Shown here piece after piece: positions 1 through 9,913 of a stretch of DNA of 64,000 bases (its first letter is position 1; every line of letters starts with the position of its first letter). Position numbers and translations under genes: made by a program. The stretch is from Chryseobacterium sp. GVT01B. GTDB taxonomy: Bacteria; Bacteroidota; Bacteroidia; Flavobacteriales; Weeksellaceae. The stretch spans positions 558,001 to 622,000 of the forward strand of contig NZ_JAHXYI010000001.1 of the NCBI RefSeq assembly GCF_019970045.1, written 5' to 3'. Under the pieces are notes generated by a model that ran no database searches, was not told where the DNA came from, and saw nothing but the letters and a program-made list of their open reading frames with translations.

Positions 1-635
1 ATGCTATCGGAGGTCCTGCTAGTCAGTATCAACTATATCCATACGTAGGAGTAAATGCTGCAAATGGAAATATGCAATTCCTTGATATCAATGGAAATAT
101 TACAGAAAACCCACAACCTTCAGATAGAAGATTGACAGGGAAATCTCCATATGCTAAATTTACAGGAGGTTTTGGATTTAACTTCCAATATAAAGGATGG
201 TTCCTTGATACATTATTCTCATACCAACAAGGAGGATATATTTATGACAATTTATACTCTTGGGTAATGAATCCTGATTATGCGGCTGCTAATATTAATG
301 TATCTGCTAATTTATTGAATGCTTGGACTCCGGAAAATACTGGATCTGACGTACCTAATTTATTTGCTGATAATGCTGGTACAGATGGTTCTTCAGATAG
401 ATTCTTATATAAATCAGATTTCATAAGACTTAAAAATGTTTCTTTAGGATATTCATTTACTAAAGATCAGTTAGGAAAATTACCTGTTAAAGGAATTAAA
501 GTATTTGTTCAGGCTGAAAACCTATATACATGGAGCAGCTGGAAAGGATTTGACCCTGAGCCGGTTACTACGTACTCGTTAAATGTATATCCTAACCCTA
601 AAACAGTATCAGTTGGGTTAAATGTTGATTTTTAA
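1..635 (+). CDS. SusC/RagA-type TonB-dependent outer-membrane receptor, C-terminal part
   Basis: The reading frame is open from the left edge of the window (codons start at base 3), so this is the last ~210 residues of a longer gene. The end has the features of a SusC barrel: the phrase WTPENTGSDVPNLF, then SDFIRLKNVSLGYSF, then VFVQAENLYTWSSWKGFDPEP, and a terminal beta strand ending in Phe (VGLNVDF). SusC proteins form the TonB-powered pore that imports a ligand caught by the SusD lid. The SusD partner starts 12 bases downstream. The ligand cannot be told from this fragment. Amino-acid motifs match the second SusC at 12462-15395 closely, but the operon is separate. Confidence 0.93.
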   Translation, partial: AIGGPASQYQLYPYVGVNAANGNMQFLDINGNITENPQPSDRRLTGKSPYAKFTGGFGFNFQYKGWFLDTLFSYQQGGYIYDNLYSWVMNPDYAAANINVSANLLNAWTPENTGSDVPNLFADNAGTDGSSDRFLYKSDFIRLKNVSLGYSFTKDQLGKLPVKGIKVFVQAENLYTWSSWKGFDPEPVTTYSLNVYPNPKTVSVGLNVDF

Positions 636-647
636 TAAAAAAGAATT

Positions 648-2288
648 ATGAAAAGAATTATAAATACAGTTTTAATTTTAGCAACTTTATCAGCAACAGG
701 ATTTGCTTTAAATAGTTGCCAAGATGCACTAGATATTAAACAGGCTGGAGAATTGAAGCCTGAAGAAGTATTTACTAATGTATCAAATTTAAACGAAGCT
801 TTAAATGGATCTGTTTATGCCCTGTTGGATCCAATAGATGAAATATATTTTACTGCCGTTTTCACAGATGAAGTTAAGCCTGGAAGTGGAAGTGGAGGTC
901 AGGAGTATGAACTACACAGATTTTTCCTAGATCCATCTACTCAAATTGTTGGAGGAGGTTCTGTAAGTACTGGTTCAAGTGATGGAATCTGGCTTAACAA
1001 TTACAAAGTAATTAACAGAGTTAACAGATTATTGGAAGGAGCTAAAAATATCACTCCTAGTTCTGGTGAAGTTGCTCAATATAACAGTATTCTTGCACAG
1101 GCAAGAGCGATAAGAGCATTTTGCTATATTCAATTGGAAACTTATTTTGCTCCTAATATGAAGGACCCTAATGGATTAGGTGTTATTCTTATTAAAGATG
1201 TACCAGCAACTGATGCCAAGTTACCAAGAGCTAAGAATCAGGATGTTTATGACCTTATTAATGCAGATTTAGATTATGCTAGAAATATTTTAACATATTC
1301 TAATGTTGCAGCAGCAAGATATACTGTAGGTAAAGGATTCGTTAACGCTCTTTCTGCTCGTTTTAATTTATATAGAGGAAATACTACACTGGCTAAACAA
1401 TACGCTCAGGATGTAATTAATAATTCTCCTATTTTGGATGCAGCGACAGGTTCTAAATTAACTGTAGCAAATCCTATTGTAACTAGTACATCTCCAGCAA
1501 TTGACCTAACTAATGGTAGTACTTGGAGAAGTGAATTTTATGGTACTGCTTCTTCTTTCAATCCATACAGAAACTTATGGAATGATTCTTCAAGAGGTGA
1601 AATTATTTTCTCTCTTAACAGACTTCCTTTAGGTGCTGGTGCGACAATTGGATCAAGATGGAATACAAACCAATCTACAGTATCTGGAGTTCCAATGTGG
1701 TTCTTGGGTAGAAACTTGTTTAATTTAATTTATACTCCTGCTGGACAACCTGATAAAGGAGATATTAGACGATACAATTATATTGACCCAACATCAATCA
1801 TTTCGGCAAATTACCAAAACGTTGATTCTAGAAATGATAGATTAGTTATTGATAAGTATCCTGGTAAAACAAGTACAGCTACAAGAAATGACCTGAAAGT
1901 CTTCAGATTGTCTGAAATGTACTTCATTTTAGCAGAAGCAGAAGTAGCTGCAGGTAATTTAGCAAATGCTCAGGCTCTTATTCAGCAGGTGAGAGTTGCT
2001 AGAAACTATTTAGGTACTGCAACAACTCCTGTATATGGAAATGCTCAATCTGCTTATGCGGATATCTTGAAAGAGCGTAGAATTGAACTTGCTCTAGAAG
2101 GTCACAGATATATCGACTTAAAAAGACTTGCAGTTGTTGCAGGGGTATCGATGGACAGAAATATAAAAGATGATTTTATCACGTTGCCATCTCTTAACCT
2201 GCCAAATGATAGTTACAAGTATACATTACCTATACCTGTACAGGAAACTTCTGCAAATCCAAATTGTCAGCAAAACCCTGGTTATTAA
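648..2288 (+). CDS. SusD/RagB family nutrient-binding outer-membrane lipoprotein
   Basis: 546 residues. The N-terminus is a lipoprotein signal with a lipobox ending LNSC (Cys24), so the protein should be anchored on the outer membrane next to SusC. The body shows the SusD layout: an N-terminal helical TPR-like region (NEALNGSVYALLD; ILAQARAIRAFCYIQLETYF around residues 145-165), then the C-terminal RagB region with LSEMYFILAEAEVAAGN, ILKERRIELALEGHRYIDLKRL and a final IPVQETSANPNCQQNPGY. SusD caps the SusC pore and gives ligand specificity. The gene follows its SusC by 12 bases and is closed by a strong terminator, so the pair ends the operon. The substrate is unknown. Confidence 0.95.
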   Translation: MKRIINTVLILATLSATGFALNSCQDALDIKQAGELKPEEVFTNVSNLNEALNGSVYALLDPIDEIYFTAVFTDEVKPGSGSGGQEYELHRFFLDPSTQIVGGGSVSTGSSDGIWLNNYKVINRVNRLLEGAKNITPSSGEVAQYNSILAQARAIRAFCYIQLETYFAPNMKDPNGLGVILIKDVPATDAKLPRAKNQDVYDLINADLDYARNILTYSNVAAARYTVGKGFVNALSARFNLYRGNTTLAKQYAQDVINNSPILDAATGSKLTVANPIVTSTSPAIDLTNGSTWRSEFYGTASSFNPYRNLWNDSSRGEIIFSLNRLPLGAGATIGSRWNTNQSTVSGVPMWFLGRNLFNLIYTPAGQPDKGDIRRYNYIDPTSIISANYQNVDSRNDRLVIDKYPGKTSTATRNDLKVFRLSEMYFILAEAEVAAGNLANAQALIQQVRVARNYLGTATTPVYGNAQSAYADILKERRIELALEGHRYIDLKRLAVVAGVSMDRNIKDDFITLPSLNLPNDSYKYTLPIPVQETSANPNCQQNPGY

Positions 2289-2312
2289 TCATACAATAAT
2301 CATTTGATATAG

Positions 2313-2340
2313 AACCCCTGCTCAAAGCAGGGGTTTTTTA
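2313..2340 (+). terminator. Rho-independent terminator after the first susCD pair
   Basis: A 10-bp perfect stem (AACCCCTGCT / AGCAGGGGTT) with a 3-base loop is followed by a run of T. It lies 25 bases after the susD stop codon. Confidence 0.93.
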
Positions 2341-2355
2341 TGTCCTTTTATTTCT

Positions 2356-2363
2356 TATTTTTG
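2356..2363 (+). promoter_or_regulatory. Bacteroidota-type -7 element for the porin gene
   Basis: TATTTTTG matches the TAnnTTTG -7 consensus, 17 bases before the ATG at 2381 and just after the upstream terminator. No clear -33 TTG is present. Confidence 0.6.
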
Positions 2364-2380
2364 CTGTACAATAATGAATA

Positions 2381-4318
2381 ATGAAGTACATCCTTTTCAT
2401 ACTCTTCTCTTTAAGTTTTGTAGCCAAGGCTCAGGTCGTTAATAAAGCTGATACAAAGCCTCAATCTAAAAAAGAAGACACTCTTGTAATAGATTCCGGG
2501 AAAAAAGATTCCCTAAAAATTTTCAAGCCTACTATTAATGATTATCTGTATCAGACTCAGTTTTCTGAAAAAAAAGTTTTTGATACCGTAATGACTTTTG
2601 ATAAAACCTATATCTTTTCACAACAAAATAATAAAGATAATTTTGGGAGAGTACAGACTGCCAATATAGGATCAGGATTCAATCCTCTTGTATTTGAGGT
2701 AAATGATGAGCAGAACCTATCTTTGCTGCCATCCAATAAATCGTATATGATCATTGGGGCCAATGACGTGAAATACTATGATGTAAAAACACCTACTGCT
2801 ACATTTGTCTATCATAATGCAATGCGAAACGGGGCGGCTTTAACATCTACTTATACCCAGAATATTGGAAAAAGATTCAATTTTGCTCTTGAGTATATGG
2901 GACTTCGTTCTCAGGGACTTTACAGAAACTCATTAGCAGCTAATAATAATACTTTATTTTCAGGGCACTATATTTCAAAAAGTGGTAACTATGAAATCTT
3001 TGCTCACTATCTTCACCAGAATGTAAACAATCAGGAAAGTGGAGGTATTACAGAAGATAACCTTTTTATGAATGGTGACAGTAATTATAGCAACAGGCAA
3101 AATGCTCAGGTGAATCTGGCATCCAGCAGTTCACAGTTTTCTTACAGAAGATACTATCTGAGCCACCAGTTCACTCCATTTAATTCCGGAAAATTTCCTT
3201 TCAGCATAAGACATATTATTTCTCATCAAGGGAATAAATATTATTATAACCAGTCAGCTTTAGAGTCTTATTGGTATGATGCTCCCACTGAATTGGTTGA
3301 TGGCTTCCCATTAACTACAAAAAAATATTCTGAAAACTTCAGCAATACGGTAAGCTTGATTTTTAATAATGAGAAATTCAAACTTGATGCTGGTGTACGT
3401 TATCAGATGATCAAATTGGGAATAAGAGATGTTGTTGCCCTAAATGGTGTTCCTTTTCCTGGTGAACTTAAAGAAAACAGAATCGGAGCGGTAGGAAATT
3501 TACAGGTAAAACTTTGGGATAAAATCCAGCTGAATTCATTCCTTGAATTTTCAAACGGGAGCCAGTTTAAAAGCTACCTTAAAACAACCAATAATCTGAA
3601 GTTTGAGCCTATTAAAGATTATTTTGTTAATGCCAAAGTAAATTTCCAAAGTGCCTATCCTTCGTTTAATTACTTGTTGAATACTTCGGTTTACAACAAT
3701 TTCAATTATTATCTTGAAAATGCAAAGAACCAGTCTGTAATGGAAGTGGGAGGAAGGATCAACTTGAAATGGTTTAAAACAGAGATTTTTGCCAACTATT
3801 TCAGAATAGATAACTTTACTTATTTTGATAACAACGGAAATCCGAAGCAAAGTGATAATTCTGTGAATATCTCTCAGATCGGAGGTGATGCTACATTCAG
3901 CTTCAACAAATTCCATCTGAATACAAGGGTACATTTCCAAAATACTTTAACGAATAAAGAATTGCTTACCATGCCAGGTTTTATTGGTAGAGCTAATTTC
4001 TTCTACCAGACACAGGCATTCAAAAAAGCTGCGGAAATCCAGGCAGGTATTAAAGTGTATTACTTCTCTAAGTTTGCATCAAGAGATTATTTCCCTGTTC
4101 TTAACGAATATATCCTCCCAAGAGCAGATTCATTTTCAATTGGAGGACAGCCTATTGCCGATATCTATATCAATATGAAAGTGAAAAAGATGTTTTTTTT
4201 CATAGAAGGTCAGCAGATAGGAACTGTTATTTCCAATAACAAAGCATATGCATTTCCACATTATCCGGTATATGATTTCAGATTGAATATCGGGATCGTG
4301 TGGTATTTGTTCAACTAA
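2381..4318 (+). CDS. putative porin (Porin_10-like outer-membrane beta-barrel)
   Basis: 645 residues with a cleavable signal peptide (hydrophobic stretch ending VAKAQ, residues 1-18), then a charged Lys/Asp-rich linker and a long beta-rich body with alternating hydrophobic/aromatic strands (for example FNFALEYMGLRSQGLYR, YEIFAHYLHQNV). The last strand ends in NIGIVWYLFN with Phe near the C-terminus, as in barrel proteins. It resembles the flavobacterial 'putative porin' family. The bshC gene starts 12 bases after its stop, so the two are likely co-transcribed. No substrate is indicated. The gene has its own -7 element and follows a terminator. Confidence 0.75.
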   Translation: MKYILFILFSLSFVAKAQVVNKADTKPQSKKEDTLVIDSGKKDSLKIFKPTINDYLYQTQFSEKKVFDTVMTFDKTYIFSQQNNKDNFGRVQTANIGSGFNPLVFEVNDEQNLSLLPSNKSYMIIGANDVKYYDVKTPTATFVYHNAMRNGAALTSTYTQNIGKRFNFALEYMGLRSQGLYRNSLAANNNTLFSGHYISKSGNYEIFAHYLHQNVNNQESGGITEDNLFMNGDSNYSNRQNAQVNLASSSSQFSYRRYYLSHQFTPFNSGKFPFSIRHIISHQGNKYYYNQSALESYWYDAPTELVDGFPLTTKKYSENFSNTVSLIFNNEKFKLDAGVRYQMIKLGIRDVVALNGVPFPGELKENRIGAVGNLQVKLWDKIQLNSFLEFSNGSQFKSYLKTTNNLKFEPIKDYFVNAKVNFQSAYPSFNYLLNTSVYNNFNYYLENAKNQSVMEVGGRINLKWFKTEIFANYFRIDNFTYFDNNGNPKQSDNSVNISQIGGDATFSFNKFHLNTRVHFQNTLTNKELLTMPGFIGRANFFYQTQAFKKAAEIQAGIKVYYFSKFASRDYFPVLNEYILPRADSFSIGGQPIADIYINMKVKKMFFFIEGQQIGTVISNNKAYAFPHYPVYDFRLNIGIVWYLFN

Positions 4319-4330
4319 AAACTGTACAGG

Positions 4331-5917
4331 TTGAAAACAATAAATAAAATATCATTCAACGATATAGAAAGTATTCCTCAATTGGTAAAAGATTTTTTGA
4401 CTCAGAAAATTGAGGGTTTTGAAAATAATACATTTTCTTTAGATCATTTTAAACAACAGATTCATCTGAAAAAAGACTCTTTTTCATCAGGGAAGAGAGA
4501 AATTTTATCTGAGGTATTCGCAGACCAGCTTTCAAGCTTGTCCCTTTCTTCAAAACAGAGAGAAAATCTTGAAAATCTTAGACAACCTAATACATTTACC
4601 ATTACAACAGGACATCAATTGAACCTGTTTTCGGGACCTGTTTTCTTTGTCTATAAAATTCTCCAGACGATAAAGACATGTACCTATCTGAAAGAAAATT
4701 TCCCGGATTTTAATTTCGTTCCGGTATATTGGATGGCTTCAGAAGATCATGATTTCGCAGAGATCAATCATTTTAAAACCGAGAATAATTATTACGAGAC
4801 CAATGAGAAATCAGGCGGTCCGGTTGGAAGAATTCAAATCAGTGATACCTATTTTATCTCTGAATTTGAAAAAGAATTCAAAGACTCTATTTTTGGAACC
4901 GAGCTGATTTTAATGATGAAAGAAGCTTATAAAGCTGGAAACACTTTAACGGAAGCTATTAAGATTCTTGTCAATCGTCTTTTTTCAGAATTTGGGCTTT
5001 TGATTCTGGATGGAGATTCTAAAGAACTTAAAAATCAGATAAAGGAGATCTTTAAAGATGAACTTCTTCACTTTGGTTTACAGAAAACATCTAAGAGTAA
5101 AGTAGATTTTCTGACAGAGAGATATGGGAAGGTTCAGGTAAATCCTCGCGAGATTAACCTATTCTATCTTTCTGAAACCAGAGACAGAATAGAATTTAAC
5201 GGACAGAAATACATCATCGTAGATAAAACGATTCAGTTTACAGAAGAAGAAATACTGTCTGAATTGGAAAATCATCCGGAAAAATTTAGTCCTAATGCTT
5301 TAATGCGGCCAGTGTATCAGGAAAATGTACTGCCGAATCTGGCTTATATCGGAGGAAATGCCGAAATCATGTACTGGCTGGAACTTAAAGACTATTTCTC
5401 AAAAATTAATATTCCTTTTCCTATACTTATCCCAAGAAACTCTATGCTTTTCCTGAAAGAGAAAACATTAGGGAAAATTGAGAAACTGGATCTTAAAATA
5501 GAAGATTTTTTCCAGAATTTTACCGTACTTACCAATCATAAAATTTTAAAAGACAATCCGATTTTACAATTACTTGATGAGAAAGAGGAATTGTTGGTTA
5601 GCAATTTTTCTGCATTGAGAGCTTCAGCAGAAACAACCGAAAAATCTTTCGGAAATATGGTAAAGGCAGAAGAAGTACGACAATTAAAATCATTCAAAAG
5701 AATGAAAAAACGTCTGCTTCATGCTGAAAAAATAAAACAGAATGAATTGCTGGAAAGACTTGAAAATCTGTTTTTAGATGTTCATCCCGCAAAAACATGG
5801 CAGGAAAGAGTGTATAACTTTAGTGTATTCTTTTCAGATTATGGCTATTCGTGGCTTGAAAATTGTTTGGAAGAAATGGTGGTTCAAGATTCAAAATTAA
5901 TAATTGTTGCCATTTAA
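4331..5917 (+). CDS. bshC: bacillithiol biosynthesis cysteine-adding enzyme BshC
   Basis: 528 residues, the usual BshC length. BshC catalyses the last step of bacillithiol synthesis, adding cysteine to glucosaminyl-malate in the cytoplasm. Family hallmarks are visible: TITTGHQLNLFSGPVFFVYKI at about residues 93-113, PVYWMASEDHDFAEINHF at about 131-148, and NALMRPVYQENVLPNLAYIGGNAEIMYWLELKDYF at about 328-362. A C-terminal coiled-coil region (KRMKKRLLHAEKIKQNELLERLENL) follows. The start codon is TTG at 4331, 12 bases after the porin stop. No ATG nearby would preserve the conserved N-terminus KTINKISFNDIESIPQL. Bacillithiol is the main low-molecular thiol in many Bacteroidota. Confidence 0.93.
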   Translation: MKTINKISFNDIESIPQLVKDFLTQKIEGFENNTFSLDHFKQQIHLKKDSFSSGKREILSEVFADQLSSLSLSSKQRENLENLRQPNTFTITTGHQLNLFSGPVFFVYKILQTIKTCTYLKENFPDFNFVPVYWMASEDHDFAEINHFKTENNYYETNEKSGGPVGRIQISDTYFISEFEKEFKDSIFGTELILMMKEAYKAGNTLTEAIKILVNRLFSEFGLLILDGDSKELKNQIKEIFKDELLHFGLQKTSKSKVDFLTERYGKVQVNPREINLFYLSETRDRIEFNGQKYIIVDKTIQFTEEEILSELENHPEKFSPNALMRPVYQENVLPNLAYIGGNAEIMYWLELKDYFSKINIPFPILIPRNSMLFLKEKTLGKIEKLDLKIEDFFQNFTVLTNHKILKDNPILQLLDEKEELLVSNFSALRASAETTEKSFGNMVKAEEVRQLKSFKRMKKRLLHAEKIKQNELLERLENLFLDVHPAKTWQERVYNFSVFFSDYGYSWLENCLEEMVVQDSKLIIVAI

Positions 5918-5936
5918 TTTTAAAGAAGTATTTTTG
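5904..5936 (+). promoter_or_regulatory. promoter of the LysM gene
   Basis: TTG at 5907-5909 (another at 5904), a 19-base spacer, then TATTTTTG at 5929-5936. This is a full match to the Bacteroidota consensus, overlapping the 3' end of bshC and 19 bases before the LysM-gene ATG. Confidence 0.8.
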
Positions 5937-5955
5937 TAAATTATAATTATCGAAT

Positions 5956-7923
5956 ATGATAAAGAGGTTTTTTATTCTATCCAGTTTATGTATGGTTTTG
6001 GGAGTTTCAGCCCAGAAATCACATACGGTTGTGCAAGGTGATAATCCTTACAACATTGCAAAAAAGTATGGAATGACTGTAGATGAATTGCTGAAGCTAA
6101 ACCCAAAACATAAAGATGGCAAACTGGCGATCGGAGATGTTTTAACTATAAAATCAGATAAAGCAGCTACTCCGGTTGTGACAAAATCGGCCCCAGCAGA
6201 AAAAGTAACTTCAGCAACAAGTACTTCTTCTCTGGGTAAAATTGTTTTGCTGCCAAAACAAACGATTTATGGCATCACAAAACAATACAGAATTTCTGAA
6301 ACTGATTTAAGAAAGCTGAATCCTGAACTGGATTCTCATATGAAAATCGGAGATGAGATCACATTACCTCTTGCCAGCATTAAAAAATATGGAGGTGAGC
6401 AACAGGCTATAACAGCAGAAAAACATGCTGAACCCGCTGTAGAAAAAAACATAACGACGATTACACCTACAACGGTTACGACTGCTGTAGAAGGAGAATC
6501 TTATGTGATACAGGCTAAAGATAATTATTACAGAATTACAAAACAGTTTGGCATCAGCCAGCAGGACCTTTATGCTTTAAATCCAGGGTTGGAAGAAAAA
6601 GGCCTTAAACCAGGTGAAACCATTAAAATAAAAACATCCCATACTAATACAAACACAGATAGCGTTGCTGAGCAAGCAAATCCAAAAGCAAAAATGGATT
6701 CAGGTAATGAGAAATCGACTGCCTCTTCTAATGTTGCTGCAGGAGATGATTATGTAACCTATACCGTTCAACAAGGAGATACTGTATTTTCCATCGTGAA
6801 TAAATTCGGTGTTTCTATCGATGAACTTATTGCTCTTAATCCGGACCTTTCTCATGGGTTGAAAACCGGAATGGTTTTAAAGATCAAAAAGCAGGACGCA
6901 GCATATATTAAGAAAAATGGTGATGCCCTTAGTGTGATCCTAATGCTTCCTTTCGGATACAGTACAAACGAAACCCAGTACAGAACAATGGCACTTGACT
7001 TTTTAACAGGAGCTAAACTTGCTATTGAAAGAAATGCCAGAGGTGGACAAAAACTGGATATCAAAATCGTTGATTCAGGAAATGAAGCGTCATTCAAAAA
7101 CTCTTTGACGCAAATCAATCCAGATAATACAGATCTTATTATAGGGCCTTTCTTTAAATCTAATGTAATTGATGTTCTTGATTTTACCAAAAATCAGAAA
7201 ATTCCTATTGTAGCACCATTTGCCAACACTCCGGAATTATATAACTACAGTAATCTTATTATCGTTGAAACCAACAATCAGACGTATGCTGATAAGATTG
7301 TAGAAGAAGTAAAAGGAATTTATTCTGACCAGAAAATATATGTAGTGGCAGATGCTAAGAAAGAAAATGCCAATTACATCAAAGCAGGGCTTGAAAAAGC
7401 GGTAAAAAACCCTAATATTATTATTGTCAACTCTCCGGCAGATATTCAGCCCGATCAGAATATGATGACAGGTCAGTCTGCACCGGTTATTGCCATTCTG
7501 GCCAATGATGATAATGCAGCAGGAGATGCTTTTGCCAACAGGATTATTGCTATTTCTAAAGAAGTACAAGGAGTGAAAGCGTTCAGTATGTTCTATTCTC
7601 CGACTTTTGAGAAAAAAGTTGACGAGCTGAGTCAGGCAAGTCTGGTATATCTTATGGACAGAAAGATCAATACAGAGGGTGGTTTTGAAAAAGAAATTCT
7701 GGCTGCTTACAAAAGCAAATACTGTAAAACTCCTCCAAAATATGCTATCGTAGGTTTTGATGTAGTCAACGACATGTTAACCAGAGAAAATAAAAAAGGC
7801 GAGATCTTTAAACAGATGAATAAAGTTCAGACTCAGCTTGCTACAAAATTTGAGTTTGTAAAATCTAAAGCTAATGGTGCTTATGTAAACACCGGTTACA
7901 GAGTAATCAGGCTGGTACCTTAA
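5956..7923 (+). CDS. LysM-repeat envelope protein with a periplasmic-binding-protein-like C-terminal domain
   Basis: 655 residues. A signal peptide ends at VSAQ (about residue 19). Four LysM modules follow at about residues 22-66 (HTVVQGDNPYNIAKKYGMT), 95-138 (weaker, LLPKQTIYGITKQYRI), 182-225 (YVIQAKDNYYRITKQFGI) and 267-312 (YTVQQGDTVFSIVNKFGVS). LysM domains bind peptidoglycan. Residues about 325-655 resemble a type-1 periplasmic ligand-binding fold (ILMLPFGYS, DIKIVDSGNEASF, DLIIGPFFKSNVIDV, IVAPFANTPELY). The linkers are low-complexity and Thr/Ala/Lys rich. The protein is probably periplasmic and tied to the cell wall. The ligand, if any, is unknown. It has its own promoter. Confidence 0.88.
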   Translation: MIKRFFILSSLCMVLGVSAQKSHTVVQGDNPYNIAKKYGMTVDELLKLNPKHKDGKLAIGDVLTIKSDKAATPVVTKSAPAEKVTSATSTSSLGKIVLLPKQTIYGITKQYRISETDLRKLNPELDSHMKIGDEITLPLASIKKYGGEQQAITAEKHAEPAVEKNITTITPTTVTTAVEGESYVIQAKDNYYRITKQFGISQQDLYALNPGLEEKGLKPGETIKIKTSHTNTNTDSVAEQANPKAKMDSGNEKSTASSNVAAGDDYVTYTVQQGDTVFSIVNKFGVSIDELIALNPDLSHGLKTGMVLKIKKQDAAYIKKNGDALSVILMLPFGYSTNETQYRTMALDFLTGAKLAIERNARGGQKLDIKIVDSGNEASFKNSLTQINPDNTDLIIGPFFKSNVIDVLDFTKNQKIPIVAPFANTPELYNYSNLIIVETNNQTYADKIVEEVKGIYSDQKIYVVADAKKENANYIKAGLEKAVKNPNIIIVNSPADIQPDQNMMTGQSAPVIAILANDDNAAGDAFANRIIAISKEVQGVKAFSMFYSPTFEKKVDELSQASLVYLMDRKINTEGGFEKEILAAYKSKYCKTPPKYAIVGFDVVNDMLTRENKKGEIFKQMNKVQTQLATKFEFVKSKANGAYVNTGYRVIRLVP

Positions 7924-7966
7924 CATGATTTATAGCTCTTTAAAAGAATATTGTTAACATTATAGT

Positions 7967-7974
7967 TATATTTG
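7967..7974 (+). promoter_or_regulatory. -7 element for fabD
   Basis: TATATTTG matches TAnnTTTG, 20 bases before the fabD ATG. The nearest TTG (7951) is only 13 bases upstream, so the -33 element is not clear. Confidence 0.6.
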
Positions 7975-7994
7975 CATAATATTTAATTCAATAC

Positions 7995-8870
7995 ATGAAA
8001 GCACTTGTATTTCCAGGGCAGGGTTCTCAGTTCGTAGGAATGGGAAAAGAATTGTATGATTCTAGAAAAGATATTAAAGATCTGATGGAATCTGCCAATG
8101 AAATTTTAGGTTTCGACATTCTTTCCATTATGTTTAACGGAACGGATGCGGATCTTAAAAAAACAGAGGTTACCCAGCCTTCAATATTTATACATTCAGT
8201 AGCAGCATTAAAAGCCGTAAACGGTCTTGGTGCTGAAATGGTTGCAGGACACTCTTTAGGAGAGTTTTCAGCCTTGGTTGCCAATGGAGTTTTATCCTTT
8301 GATGACGGTTTGAAATTAGTTTCCGAAAGAGCAAAAGCTATGCAGGACGCTTGTGATGCCAATCCAAGTTCTATGGCTGCTATCTTAGGATTAGATGATG
8401 CTAAGGTTGAAGAAATCTGTGCACAGATTAGCGGAATTGTAGTTCCTGCAAATTATAACTGTCCGGGGCAATTGGTGATCTCAGGAGAAACACCTGCAGT
8501 AGAAGAAGCTTGTGCAAAATTAAAAGAAGCAGGAGCTAAAAGAGCATTGTTACTACCGGTAAACGGAGCTTTCCATTCACCATTGATGCAGCCTGCACAG
8601 GAAAGACTGGCAGCAGCTATCGAAAAAACAAAATTCAGAAAAGCAACGATTCCTGTATATCAGAATATCACTACAACAGCGGTAACAAATCCTGACGAGA
8701 TCAAACAAAATCTGATCGCTCAGCTTACCGGTCCTGTAAAATGGACACAATCTGTTCAGAATATGATTAAAGATGGTGCCTCTAACTTTGTAGAAGTAGG
8801 ACCAGGAAAAACCCTTCAGGGATTGATCAAAAAAATTGACGGATCAGTAGATGCTGCTTCGGCAATCTAA
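7995..8870 (+). CDS. fabD: malonyl-CoA:ACP transacylase FabD
   Basis: 291 residues. FabD moves the malonyl group from CoA to acyl carrier protein, which starts each round of fatty-acid elongation. The N-terminal FPGQGSQFVGMG (residues 6-17), the nucleophile motif GHSLGEFSAL with Ser87, and NGAFHSPLM with the catalytic His194 are all present. The C-terminal VEVGPGKTLQGLIKKI is also typical. The gene is cytoplasmic and full length. A GHMP kinase gene begins 10 bases after its stop, suggesting co-transcription. Confidence 0.96.
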   Translation: MKALVFPGQGSQFVGMGKELYDSRKDIKDLMESANEILGFDILSIMFNGTDADLKKTEVTQPSIFIHSVAALKAVNGLGAEMVAGHSLGEFSALVANGVLSFDDGLKLVSERAKAMQDACDANPSSMAAILGLDDAKVEEICAQISGIVVPANYNCPGQLVISGETPAVEEACAKLKEAGAKRALLLPVNGAFHSPLMQPAQERLAAAIEKTKFRKATIPVYQNITTTAVTNPDEIKQNLIAQLTGPVKWTQSVQNMIKDGASNFVEVGPGKTLQGLIKKIDGSVDAASAI

Positions 8871-8880
8871 TTAAAAATAT

Positions 8881-9786
8881 ATGAACGCGATATTTTCACC
8901 GGGCAAGCTTATGCTTACTTCAGAATATTTCGCAATCGATGGAGCTCTTGTCTTAGCGGTACCTACCAAGCTGGGACAAGAGTTTTTCTTTGAAGAAAAA
9001 GAAGATGACAAGTCACTTATTCTTTGGGAAGCTTATCATCAAAATAAACTCTGGTTGAAGGCTGTCATTGATTATAAAAACTGGCAGATCTTAGAAACCA
9101 ATATTCCATCAAGCGCTGAATTTATTCTTAAAACATTAAAGAATGTTCAGCAGCTTTCTAATATTAAATTCAACTCCAATTTTACTTATCATTTAAAAAC
9201 CAATCTTCAGTTTCCTGCAGATTATGGCCTTGGAAGCAGTTCTACTTTGATGAACAATCTTGCAGAATGGGCAGAAATTGATCCTTTTCATCTTAATACC
9301 ATTAGTTTGGGAGGGAGTGGATATGATATCGCAGTTGCAAAAGAAAAGTCTGCAGTTCTTTTCCAAAGCAAACCTGAGATTAAATATGAGAAGGTGGATT
9401 TCAATCCTACATTTAAAAATGAACTGATTTTTATTCATTTAAATCAGAAGCAGGATAGCAGAGAAGGAATCAATTTTTATAAATCAAAAAAGAAGTCTCC
9501 GGAATTGGTAAATGAATTTTCAGATATCACAAAAAAAATAATGTTATGCAATGAATTGGAAAAATTTTCCGAATTAATGATAATTCATGAGCGTAAAATT
9601 GCTAATTTTCTTGAAATATCCACAGTTAAAGAAAAATTCTTCTCAGATTGCCCTTCTTTTGTCAAAAGTTTAGGCGCATGGGGGGGAGATTTTGTAATGA
9701 GTGCCAAATTTGGGGGCTTTAAAGACTATTTTTGGGAGAAAGGTTTTACAACTATTTTTGAGTGGGAAAATATAATTGATTTATAA
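8881..9786 (+). CDS. GHMP-family kinase, mevalonate-kinase-like
   Basis: 301 residues. GHMP kinase signatures are clear: FSPGKLMLTSEY (residues 5-16), the phosphate loop DYGLGSSSTLMNNL (114-127), and GGSGYDIAVA (144-153), which corresponds to the substrate-side GxDxA motif. These kinases phosphorylate small alcohols such as mevalonate, phosphomevalonate or sugars, using ATP. Bacteroidota commonly use the mevalonate route to isoprenoids and carry a short GHMP kinase of this kind, so a mevalonate-pathway role is the leading guess. The exact substrate is not settled by the sequence. The gene follows fabD by 10 bases. Confidence 0.85.
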   Translation: MNAIFSPGKLMLTSEYFAIDGALVLAVPTKLGQEFFFEEKEDDKSLILWEAYHQNKLWLKAVIDYKNWQILETNIPSSAEFILKTLKNVQQLSNIKFNSNFTYHLKTNLQFPADYGLGSSSTLMNNLAEWAEIDPFHLNTISLGGSGYDIAVAKEKSAVLFQSKPEIKYEKVDFNPTFKNELIFIHLNQKQDSREGINFYKSKKKSPELVNEFSDITKKIMLCNELEKFSELMIIHERKIANFLEISTVKEKFFSDCPSFVKSLGAWGGDFVMSAKFGGFKDYFWEKGFTTIFEWENIIDL

Positions 9787-9870
9787 TCAGACCCTTACGA
9801 TCCTGTTTTTTTATTTGTCATTCTGACTTATATCAGTATATTTAAACCACCTTTAACAAATAATTAATAT

Positions 9871-9878
9871 TATTTTTG
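9871..9878 (+). promoter_or_regulatory. -7 element for pckA
   Basis: TATTTTTG matches TAnnTTTG, 35 bases before the pckA ATG. No matching TTG is seen at the -33 position. Confidence 0.6.
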
Positions 9879-9913
9879 TTGAAGTCAATAAAGAAATAGA
9901 AAATATAAGTAAA